Below, one piece after another: positions 46,401-55,443 of a stretch of DNA of 64,000 bases (its first letter is position 1; every line of letters starts with the position of its first letter). The notes below the pieces were generated by a model. It was not told where the DNA came from, did not search any database, and saw only the letters and a list, made by a program, of their open reading frames with translations. The translations under genes and the position numbers were made by a program. This stretch comes from Panicum virgatum (lineage: Eukaryota > Streptophyta > Magnoliopsida > Poales > Poaceae): NCBI RefSeq assembly GCF_016808335.1, contig NC_053146.1, positions 43,714,809 through 43,778,808 on the forward strand, given 5' to 3'.

Positions 46401-47990
46401 GATGCGCTGTCCAGACGTTCTCCTGCAGCTCAAGCCTTCGCTATGTCCACGGCCACACCTTCCTGGCTGTCAGCTGTGATTACCTCTTATACCTCTGACC
46501 CTCAGGGAACTCAGTTGATTACAAAGCTCTCCCTTAGCCCCGATGCTGTGCCTAACTACACATTGTCTGGTGGTGTTCTCCGTTTTTATTACCGTATCTG
46601 GATCGGCAATGACAAAGCCCTTCAGACCCAGCTGATCTCGGCCATGCACTCTTCTGCTGTCGGCGGGCATTCCGGCATTCCTGTGACTTATAGTCGCCTC
46701 AAGCAATATTTCTACTGGCCATCTATGAAGTCTTCAGTGCAACAGTTTGTCCATGCGTGTACTGTCTGTCAGCAGGCCAAGCCTGATCGGGCTCGTTACC
46801 CAGGTCTACTCCAGCCGTTGCCGGTGCCCGACTCGGCCTGGCAGATGGATTCTTTGGACTTTGTTGAGGGTCTTCCACGTTCTGGGTCCTTTAACTCTAT
46901 TCTAGTGGTTGTCGACAAGTACTCCAAGTTCGCTCACTTTGTTCCTCTCCGGCATCCGTTCACTGCTCTTTCTGTTGCGAAGGCATATCTGGACAACGTG
47001 TACAAGCTTCATGGTATGCCTCTGTCGCTTGTGTCTGACCGCGACCGTGTGTTCACCAGCAAACTCTGGCAGGAATTGTTTTCATTGGCCGGTGTTCAGC
47101 TGCGCATGAGTTCGTCGTATCATCCACAAACCGACGGCCAGACAGAATGAGTTAATCAGTGCTTGGAGACGTTCCTCCGTTGCTTTGTTCATGCCTGCCC
47201 ATCTAAGTGGATTCAGTGGCTCTCTCTTGCGGAGTTTTGGTACAACACTAGCTGTCATGCTTCCTTGGGTCGTTCCCCATTCAAGGTACTCTATGGCCAT
47301 TCCCCACGCCACTTTGGACTAGACCCTGCTTCTGCGATTTCTGCTCCGGACTTGTCGTCTTGGCTCCACGAGCATGCACTTATGCAAGATCTAGTTAAGC
47401 AGCATCTCTTGCGTGCACAAGACAGGATGAAATGGCAGGTTGACAAGGGCCATTCTGAACGCTCAATCAACATCGGGGACTCGGTGTTTCTGAAACTTCA
47501 ACCATATGTGCAAACTTCACTAGCGCCGCGTGCTAACCAGAAGTTGTCGTTCAAGTTCTTCGGCCCCTTCCGCATTCTCGAGCGCATCGCGTCTGTGGCA
47601 TACAAGCTGGAGTTGCCTTCCTCGGCTTCCATCCACCCGGTGTTTCACGTGTCCCAGCTCAAGAAAGCCGTCGGCGATCAACCCGTTTCTTCAGTTCTTC
47701 CGGATGGTTCTGCTTACTATCAGGTGCCAGAGCGTATCCTCCAGCGCCGCCTCTCCTCAGGTGATCGCCCAGTCCTCCAAGGGTGGATCCGGTGGTCAGG
47801 ATTGTCACAGTCGTTGGCGACCTGGGAGAACTTGGATGATCTGCACCGCCGTTTTCCGCGTGCTGCGACTTGGGGACAAGTCGCCTCTCAAGAGGAGGGG
47901 AGTGTTAGCACCACTGACTGTCCAAGCCCAAGGCCCAAGCGAGTGGTTCGGCCCAATGTCCGTCTTCACGGCCCAGAGTGGCAGCTGTAG
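43450..47990 (+). pseudogene. gag-pol polyprotein of the Reina-like chromovirus, broken
   Basis: Order: gag from 43450 (MDPSSKLLLDDMKKLGNRF), a zinc knuckle near 44755 (CYRCAEKWSRDHKC), protease with VDSGSS at about 45007 and IIGMDWL, reverse transcriptase from 45591 (FCVDFRHLNAL; VFFDDILIYS), the end of RNase H, integrase (HHCC near 46650-46780; D in MDSLDFVEG; D in SDRDRVF; E in QTDGQTE), then a chromodomain near 47700-47850. Damage: a 23-bp duplication at 43713-43758 and a second shift near 44020-44040 in gag; an in-frame 69-bp duplication at 44054-44191; a run of 17 C at 45546-45562 that shifts frame; a deletion near 46243 removing the end of reverse transcriptase and start of RNase H; and a TGA at 47148-47150 right after the catalytic glutamate. 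The frame ends inside the 3' LTR at 47990. In intact relatives the chromodomain directs integration to marked chromatin. Confidence 0.92.
47891..47902 (+). promoter_or_regulatory. Polypurine tract
   Basis: agaggaggggag directly before the TGTTAG start of the 3' LTR. It lies within the polyprotein reading frame. Confidence 0.85.
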
Positions 47991-48370
47991 CTTACTTATA
48001 GCCAGTGGAGAGATGCGAGTGGATCATGAACTCTGTAACCAGATACTTGGGCCCCGTTCGGCTGAGCTAAAAAGACGGCGCTGGGCTGGGAATGGAACGG
48101 CTGGGCAGCCAGCCGTTCGGCAGATCATGTGCAGCCGTTCTTTCCTTCAGTCAATTCCTTCAGCTCCATCAACAGTAAAATCCATCTTTTACTGTGCATT
48201 CCGGCCATCAGCCCAGCCCAACCAGCGATTTTTATCTCAACCGAACGGGCCATTGTTATCAGGAAGACGACCTCTGTTCGTCGGCCTCCTCCTCCTCTCT
48301 CCGTTCTGTTCTTGCTTACTTGCTCCTCACGAACCTCTCCACCTACCCTTCCTCCTCCGATCTGCTAACA
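47903..48370 (+). repeat. 3' LTR of the Reina-like element (carries a different MITE)
   Basis: It matches the 5' LTR except for a 203-bp element at 48050-48252 in nearly the same position as the Stowaway of the 5' copy. The end of the gag-pol frame lies inside it. Confidence 0.92.
48050..48252. mobile_element. 203-bp MITE within the 3' LTR
   Basis: Inverted ends GGCCCCGTTCGG / CCGAACGGGCC, with TTG on both sides (48047-48049, 48253-48255) as a likely 3-bp target duplication. It is absent from the 5' LTR. The CCGTTCGGCTG terminus resembles the MITEs at 27664 and 35889. Confidence 0.75.
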
Positions 48371-48375
48371 GACTC

Positions 48376-49122
48376 ACTGCCACAGCATAAAAGTGGTATT
48401 GGTAGGTTAGGCTACCCACTCCAGAAAAAACTTCTCAAAAGTCAGTGGTCTGACCTGGCACTTTCAACAGCTTTTTGCTTGCACATAGTATCGCTGCACA
48501 GCAAATCAACTGCTCGCAGCAAGACAACCACTCCCTGTACTGTATCTATCTGGATCCAGACGCCACACCAAAGATCAGATCCTCCCAGCAGCAGCATCAC
48601 AGACCTGTGGACATTCACCAGGAACTAGCCGAGAGCGCTGTTGCTTCACCGGTGCGTTCATGGCCAAATAAATCACTGGTGGCCGATTCTAGAAAAGGTG
48701 CGGCTGCATTATTATCCACCAATCGAAACACTGATGCTTTGTCACAAGAGGGTTCCAGGCATCAGATCATCGGCTCCTACAGTGTTCATACTTCATATTT
48801 TGGAATGCGCTGTGCAAAGTCACTCGACAGGAGTGGATGTTCTGCTTTTTGATACAAAATTGTGTGGTCCATACCCTTTTTGGTCATACACAAGGAAGTT
48901 CCATAGTATCAGAAACCTAGAAGTGCAATTCTGAAGGTGGGAGAAGAGAGATTAGCAGATTAAGGATGTCTAAGTTGCCACAGGGGTAAATGGAAATGCA
49001 TCTAAAAGAGAAGCGATGCACATGGTTAAAATAAAAAGGACACTAAGCTGATCCAACCTTTAGAATTGAGATGATGCGCTGACAAGAAAAACTAAAAATG
49101 ACCAGGTTCACAAAAGGATGTC

Positions 49123-49205
<83 letters not shown>

Positions 49206-50793
49206 GGAACAAAAGTCTAATTGACCAACTAAAATTTGGAAATCCATAGGCCATATCAGATGCGATGCGTTTGCTAGGGCAGAAACCTCCACAGTTGTAT
49301 GGCTTAATGTAATTTTCACACTCATTTTCCGCATCCGATTCCAATGGAATTCATGTACCCAATTTCTGAAACTACCTTGTCATGTGAGTCCCCCTTGGAA
49401 ATCAATGAAAATGATTGCAGCAAATTAGTGCACAACTTCAACCTACTATATTATCGCTTTTGTTATTGAGCATGCAAATGCTATATTCCTGGTAAAGTAT
49501 TTGTTTAATAGCTCCTTTTACAATTATACAAATCTTTTACACGACGTACGACTGCATAGTCCCCTGTATCAGTTATATTCCTTTTTAGAACTGATTTTCA
49601 GCAATGTGATACAGCACTTTTAAACAAGAGCATATCACTTCCTTCTCTCAACCACCAACAGGTTCTGCAGAAAGTGACAAACTAAGAAAGCTTTGCACTA
49701 GATCCCCATTTGCTAGTGAAGCATAAAGAAGAGACCCATAAAGGGGCTAAAGGGTTCCAATAAGTTTGTGCTCGAAGAATATGCGAGGTAGATCCCTTTC
49801 CAGTGCGAGCCTACAAAAAGACTAATTCTCTCCCATGCTGATCATCCACTACATGTTGCAGTATCATCACCATCTGAGCTAGCCTCACTTCTCATGGCCT
49901 TTGCCTCCGTCTGCTGTTCGTCAATTCACAGCATGGGCACTGCTTGCTGGCGAAGCCATGGATGATCTTCAACTGCAGGGTGGCCGTGCCTGAAAGCTTA
50001 CACCGCAGAGGGCAACCTCGCATCTTTGGCAGAGTCTTGTATGTCTCCTTGTATCGGTTATGGATTATGCATTTATACTACAGCTTCTCCTGAGTTCATC
50101 TACTGTTCTCAACTTCTATATTGGAAAGTAATGACCACTTGTTTGAAGACTCCTTATATTGGCTGCTATTGTTTCTTTGCTATGTGACTCCATTGCAGAC
50201 TTACAATGTTGAATGCAAAAGGCCCATATATAAGCTACCTTATCTCTATTCAAGTTAACACCATACTTCATGCTTTTAGTCTGACACGAGACTTTTGAGT
50301 TTTCGTTTATATTGCTATGAAAATTAAAAGATGTCGTATGCCTACCTTACATGACAAGCACTCTATGAAAAAGTTGCAATTCGCGCGAATTATTCCTCCA
50401 ACTCTCGATTTGCTTCATGTTTACTTTCTGAATTTTAACCAAGTCGGCTAATCTCTTATCATGCTACTAAAATAACTTCAGAAGATGTGAGGAACAGTTC
50501 AGTACTAATTTAGGCACAGTCTAGTACTGTCATGTTGTACTAGCAGTTGTCGGTTGAATTGGGCACGGGCACTACAGATCACTTAAAACCATACATTTTG
50601 GAAATCCTAAGAGCAAATCAAATACCACATTCAGCTACAACTAGCAACTGCGTATTTATTCTCACTACATTTTCCACTACACAAGTTTGCAATTCACCAA
50701 GACGAAGAGGAATTTAATCATGGTATGATAATCATTCACCCAAAGCAATAACCAAACTGACCTTGACGGGAAGAAAACAAAGTGGCGTGCCCA
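48376..50793. other. Intergenic region with no recognised gene
   Basis: Continues the unique sequence interrupted by the Reina-like element. No frame shows a known domain. The right end probably includes the 3'UTR of the GFA-like gene copy. Confidence 0.5.
49126..49202. repeat. TA dinucleotide microsatellite
   Basis: About 38 uninterrupted AT/TA units. Open frames across it (runs of IYIY) are artefacts. Confidence 0.97.
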
Positions 50794-51216
50794 CTACTCC
50801 GCCGCCTCCGCCTTCCCCTTGGAGAACTGGGAAATATCGCTGTGCTTGAAAAAATCCTCCCAGTTCCTCCCATCGAACTTCCTGTACTCGACATGCTTCA
50901 GGGTGCCGGGGTCGACGCAGGCGACGGTGACGGCGACGCCGTCCGGGTTGGACCTCGGGGAGTAGAAGGAGGTGATGCCGCAGACCTTGCAGAAGGTGTG
51001 CTTGGCCGTGTGCGTGCCGAAGGTGTAGGTGGTGATGAACTCCTCGGCGCCGGCCTGCAGCCTGAACTTGGCGGTGGGGACGATGAAGTGGGTGTTCCCG
51101 CGCATGGAGCAGTCGGAGCAGTTGCAGATCCACGCCACCACGCTCGCTGTGGCCTCGACCTGCCACCGCACCCGCCGGCAGTGGCAGCCGCCGCTGTGGA
51201 CGACGACCGCCGTCTC
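50794..51216 (-). pseudogene. GFA/CENP-V-like zinc protein, copy 1, start codon missing
   Basis: The minus-strand frame from 51216 down to the TAG at 50794-50796 encodes about 140 residues closely matching copy 2 (53421-53858) from the CHC motif to the C-terminus. It has the same zinc-ligand set (CHC, CNCSDC, CKVCG) and the same EYRKxDGRNWE..F and FSKGKAEAA tail. Copy 2 has an ATG 14 codons before CHC. Here the homology stops about ten codons before CHC at the edge of a MITE (51218), and an in-frame TAA lies at 51226-51228 with no ATG between. Either the first codons are lost and the copy is dead, or translation starts at an internal ATG (MRGNTHF) and lacks two zinc motifs, or an upstream exon exists that I cannot see. 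The intact body suggests recent damage. Confidence 0.75.
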
Positions 51217-51217
51217 A

Positions 51218-51492
51218 CGCTGTGTTTATTTGCAAAAAGTATACGAAAACTGTTTGCGAAAAGTACTATAGCAATTTTCATTTGTACATAGTAAATATTG
51301 TCTTATCATAGGCTAATTAAGTTCAAAAAATTTATCTCGCGACATATATCAAAACTATATAATTAGTTTTTTTATTTACCTACATTTATTACTCTATGCA
51401 TGCGTCATTTACTATATTTAATATTTTGATGTGATGTCGATGTGATAGAAAATTTGGAAAATTTGGAAGAATTGGGGTAACTAAACACAGCC
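51218..51492. mobile_element. MITE at the 5' edge of GFA copy 1
   Basis: The 275-bp element has inverted ends CGCTGTGTTTA / TAAACACAGCC and TCA on both sides (51215-51217, 51493-51495). Tourist-like interior (aattagtttttttattt, atttatctcgcgac). Confidence 0.8.
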
Positions 51493-51498
51493 TCATAA

Positions 51499-51726
51499 GA
51501 GTATGGGCAATAACCCAACCCGCGCGGTCGGCTGGGAGCTCTGCTGTGCGCCTGCTCTGTGCCTGCTGCTAGCTGGGAGTGGGCGGCAAGGGGCATGCGG
51601 GGCCACAAGCAGAGTCGCACGCGCCCGCAGCAGCTGGCAGCAAGCGAACCGCCCGTTCTCTTCTCTTTCCTCTCTTCTCTCTCCTCCATGTGAGATTCCG
51701 CCGGCTTGCAGCCGTAATACCTGCTC
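51499..51726. mobile_element. Second MITE directly adjoining the first
   Basis: The 228-bp element has ends GAGTATGGGCAATAA and TAATACCTGCTC, and TAA on both sides (51496-51498, 51727-51729). Its left duplication touches the right duplication of the previous MITE. Confidence 0.75.
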
Positions 51727-51729
51727 TAA

Positions 51730-52620
51730 GACGTGAAGATCCGCGAGCTGGAGAGGAGATGCTCGCAAATTTCAGCTGTTGCAGTTGATTCCGTACCGCG
51801 GCAGCCTCAGCCCGGCTCAGATTTTGGTTTTTTTCCTTCTTTTTACGAAAACACGATCTATTTTTGTTTCAACAGGAAGCTCGATCTGAACTTTCCCCCT
51901 TTTCTCGATACTCCCTCAAACGTTCGTTAAATCACGAGCTTCCGTATAAATGGAATGGATATATGAGGATTTTAAAAAGACAAATCAAATGAACTTTAGT
52001 AAGGTTTTATGGTGTACCACGGTTTCTTTGTTGGCTCAATGCCACAGTTGTAGTTTGCTAAAAAAATTCTTAGTCCTATGTCCCGCATGTTATTGGCTTC
52101 TTTTGTTCCTAAATTTGACTATAGTTATTCCTTTAATTTATTGACCACACTTTCTTTGGCAACCGGAATTTGTGTGTCGTAGGTATAATAGTCGTAGGCT
52201 TGGCATCAATAAAAATAGAACCAATGTTTGAAGGTTATATTAGTTATATTACTCCTCAAATTCTTATTTAGTTCCTTCTCAAAAAAATTCTTATTTAGTT
52301 TGAGAAATGAAATATGTTGATTCATCACCCCTATTATTCTTATGTTCATAACTAGTATAAATATTTTACTTTAAAAAAGTGTAAAAATTTTATTTTAAAA
52401 AGTACACAAATTATATTTTAAAAGAATAGTATAAACATCAAGAATGAAGCCATCTGTCTAGAATGAAGTGCTGAACAAGAGGTATGAAGTAACCCATCCA
52501 AAATTTATGGTATCAAACCATTTATGAACTAGCAGTAACAACAACCATATTAGCACTATATACAACCAAACTGTCTGCTACCAAATTACTACTACAAATT
52601 TACAAAGTTGTGCCACAAAC
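51730..52620. other. Intergenic, AT-rich, no gene recognised
   Basis: No domain, TIR pair or RNA gene seen between the MITE pair and the next MITE. Confidence 0.45.
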
Positions 52621-52623
52621 TAA

Positions 52624-52854
52624 GGGTGTGTTTAGTTGGTGGAAAGTTTGGATTTTGATACTGTAGCACATATCATTGTTACTGACAAATAATGTTCAAT
52701 TATGGACTAATTAGGTTTAAAAGATTCGGCTCGTGTTAATCAGTTATGCTGCGTAATTAGTTATTTTTTTAACTGTATTTAACGCTCCATACATGTGTCC
52801 GAAGATTCGATGTGACGGATACTGTGCAAAAATTTTTGGAAACTAAATAGGGCT
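52624..52854. mobile_element. Tourist-like MITE, TSD TAA
   Basis: The 231-bp element has ends GGGTGTGTTTAGTTGG and AAACTAAATAGGGCT, flanked by TAA (52621-52623, 52855-52857). Interior gattcggctcg and ctgtagcac match the grass Tourist type. Confidence 0.8.
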
Positions 52855-52903
52855 TAAGCTGAGTAAACTCGAAGGCAACATGTCCTTATTTGAACACAAG
52901 TAA

Positions 52904-53243
52904 GAGCAACCACAATGTGTCCATAAGAGTAGTCTATAGAACTAAAATATTCTCCACCAGCTAGCTGAAACATTGTGGAACCTATTCATAGGGTAGTCTA
53001 TAGTAAAAACTACCCATAAGCTTATGGGCTACCCATAAACAATAAAAAATATTAGTTTCTTTCACTCTCTCATTCTCTCTCCCTAGTTCCTGCATATTGG
53101 TTGGTTGGGTGTATGAAGATTTTTTTTATTTTGTATAGGTCCCATCTTAAGAGTTGCACATTGTGGAAGGAGAAATAGTAATAGACTACTTGTGGTGGAC
53201 CCTTTCTTATAGACTACTTTTGCCATATACATTGAGCTTGCTC
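52904..53243. mobile_element. Tourist-like MITE, TSD TAA
   Basis: The 340-bp element has ends GAGCAACCACAATGT and ACATTGAGCTTGCTC, flanked by TAA (52901-52903, 53244-53246). Internal gtagtctatag / ctatagactac repeats. Confidence 0.85.
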
Positions 53244-53420
53244 TAAAAGCAGGTCCCAATATGACTGACACCTTTCATATCTGTTTTAATTAGTTCAACG
53301 AATCATCCGTTTTCGCTCCACACATATCACAAGCATCAGCCCCAAAGAGGCCGGGATTTATTTATTCACTCGGCAGACCGCCAGAGCGGCAGTGCAGCAC
53401 ACCTGAACAGTGACCACTCT

Positions 53421-53858
53421 CTACATCCCCGCCGCCTCCGCCTTCCCCTTGGAGAAGCCGGCGATGCGGCTGCGCTCGAACCACTCCTCCCAGTTCCTCC
53501 CGTCGGCCTTCCGGTACTCGACGTGCCTCAGCGTGCCGGGATCCACGCAGGCCACGGTGACGGCCACACCGTCCGGGTTGGACCGCGGGGTGTAGAAGGA
53601 GGTGATGCCGCAGACCTTGCAGAAGGTGTGCTTGGCCGTGTGCGTGCCGAAGGTGTAGGTGGCGATGAACTCCTCGGCGCCGGGCTGCAGCCTGAACCTG
53701 GCGGCCGGGACGACGAAGTGGGGGTTCCCGCGCATCGAGCAGTCGGAGCAGTTGCAGACCCACGCCACGACGCTCCCGGGGGCCTCGACGCGCCAGCGCA
53801 CGCGCCGGCAGTGGCACCCGCCGGCGTGCACGACCTCGTCGGGGGCGGAGGCGCTCAT
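53421..53858 (-). CDS. GFA/CENP-V-fold zinc protein (PF04828), copy 2
   Basis: A single exon of 145 codons. The start at 53858 (MSASAPDEVVHAGGCHC) sits at the expected distance before the first motif; the frame stays open upstream to 53984 but that part is low-complexity. Likely zinc ligands are C15/C17, C35/C37/C40 and C80/C83 in the pattern CHC, CNCSDC and CKVCG, the hallmark of the Mss4-like fold of the glutathione-dependent formaldehyde-activating (GFA) family, called centromere protein V-like in plant annotations. The usual length is about 120-150 residues. Biochemical function in plants is unproven; the family name comes from a bacterial enzyme that speeds adduct formation between formaldehyde and glutathione. 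It is a tandem paralogue of the copy 2.2 kb to the left. Confidence 0.9.
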   Translation of the reverse strand: MSASAPDEVVHAGGCHCRRVRWRVEAPGSVVAWVCNCSDCSMRGNPHFVVPAARFRLQPGAEEFIATYTFGTHTAKHTFCKVCGITSFYTPRSNPDGVAVTVACVDPGTLRHVEYRKADGRNWEEWFERSRIAGFSKGKAEAAGM

Positions 53859-54664
53859 CCTGTGCGGTGCGGAGGCGGAGAGCGAGAGGGAGTTTTTTTT
53901 TTTTTTCGATCGAGAGGGAGTTGAAGGAAGCTTGGTAGTACTAGTTGGTATTTGTATCTTCCGCTTGGAGAGACGATTCGGCACGGCTTGTGGAGGAGAG
54001 GCGCGGGCGATGGGAGGGACTAAGCGTGGAAACCCCCGCGCCCTTGGCGAGGTAGGTAGTACGTAGTAGCCGTGCCGGTGCCGAGCTAGCTGCTAGCTGA
54101 TGCCACGCGCTGGCGGAGTGAGCGGTGGCCACGAGCCCACGACCGCTTGGGAAGACGACGAAGAAAAAACAACGCCGGGGTGGGCCGTTGAATGGTTGCC
54201 TAGTCAGCCCATTAGCTCGTTAAATTGGGCTATGTTACGAACAGAAGTAGAAACCGGCCCAACCTTCTACGGTCCACTCAGGGGCGAAGAGCCTTAATTT
54301 TAATAACCTATATAATCTAAGCGTTAGGCGGCTCTAAGAAAAATCTAAGCGTCAGATTTTAAAATGGTTAGATGATTTGTTAGAAATTTGTTATTTTTAT
54401 ATCTCACAAATAAAGTTGATTATGGACAGGATATTTCACAAGATTGTGTATCATCATATCATCTATATTTGTGATTCTTTTGGTGAATTCAGACGACTTT
54501 TTTGCCGTGGTTTGCACGGGTTTTCACAAAGATTATGTTTTCTACTAGATATATTCCCCAGATTTTAATCGTATATAATTTTAAACTAAAAATATTATTA
54601 AATATCAAATCATTTTATGAAAGAGTATTAGAGCCTTAATCCGTTACAGTGCTGCGGCCGCACA
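53859..54664 (-). promoter_or_regulatory. Upstream region of GFA copy 2
   Basis: Contains a T-run (53895-53907) that on the minus strand is A-rich leader, then GC-rich upstream DNA to about 54280 and an AT-rich stretch to 54660. No TATA box can be assigned with confidence. Confidence 0.4.
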
Positions 54665-54672
54665 CACCAACA

Positions 54673-55051
54673 TATAGATGGCCAACGGGCCGTGCCGGGA
54701 TGGCTCGGCGGCACGTCGTGTCGTGCCGTGCCGGTGCTCATTGTGCCACCGCCGTGCCGTGCCTCCGGCGTACTCGTGCCTGGCCGGCGGGCCGACCCAA
54801 AAGTACAGCCGTGCCGAGCTCCAAAAGGAGAGCAGGAGGCGGGGAGGGAGACGGCCGCGCCGCCCGCGCGAGGGAACTACTCCCGGCACGCCACTCGCAC
54901 CGCCGCGCACGTGGGAGCCACTGCCGACCGGCGCACGCGGGGAAGAGGCGCGAGGGAGCTACAGCACGGGGAACCGGCGGACGACGGAGCTCGACAATCG
55001 GCCTGGGCCACGGGCCGTGCCGATGGGCCGCGGGCTGGACGGCCAAGTATA
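54673..55051. mobile_element. hAT MITE, 379 bp
   Basis: Starts TATAGATGGCCAACGGGCC and ends GGCTGGACGGCCAAGTATA, flanked by a perfect 8-bp duplication CACCAACA (54665-54672, 55052-55059). It shares the TATAGATG terminus and GGGCCGTGCCGGG subterminal sequence with the element at 28218-29169. Confidence 0.88.
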
Positions 55052-55059
55052 CACCAACA

Positions 55060-55443
55060 GCATGTCAATCCATGACTCGCCCGCGAGCGTCCGCAGCCAT
55101 CGGCTCATTGTCCGCCAAACGCTTGCCCGTCCCTCTCGCGGGGCCTCCAAGCAACAACACCAATCCCAGACACGTGACGCACCACTGGAACCATCGACCC
55201 TATCTCTGAAACCCCCACGGCCTATGCCATGCCGCGCGGTGGCGGCCGGCAATGGCCTTCATTGTGCCTCATGTGCCTCTCTGAGGTCGCCATTGTCTTT
55301 TTTGTTGGATTGGGAGAATGTAATGGGACTGATTGTCGTACAATGAAGCACACAGGTAGTTGAGAACCTGATTATCAAGAACAGCTTGAATTATGATGTG
55401 AAGTAAAGAGTATAACTCAATAAGTATTCTGTGATATACAGAT
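55060..55443. other. Region upstream of the MULE transposase
   Basis: Probably part of the MULE 5' non-coding end; no TIR can be defined because the other end of the element is outside the window. Confidence 0.4.

Larger units (their letters stand above)
42849..48370 (+). mobile_element. Reina-like chromovirus (Ty3/Gypsy), degenerate
   Basis: LTRs 42849-43367 and 47903-48370 start TGTTAGCACC and end TCTGCTAACA, flanked by the 5-bp duplication GACTC (42844-42848, 48371-48375). Without later insertions each LTR is about 260 bp, the short size typical of Reina. A Met-tRNA-type primer site follows the 5' LTR and a polypurine tract precedes the 3' LTR. A single gag-pol with a C-terminal chromodomain is present but broken. 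The LTR parts that can be compared are nearly identical. Confidence 0.93.

Noticed and set aside
48376..48940. Overlapping 97-144-codon open frames right of the Reina-like element
   Set aside because: No recognised motif, and the frames overlap one another without codon structure. They could belong to a non-coding transcript, but nothing supports it.
49092..49344. Frames with long isoleucine-tyrosine runs
   Set aside because: Translation of the TA microsatellite.
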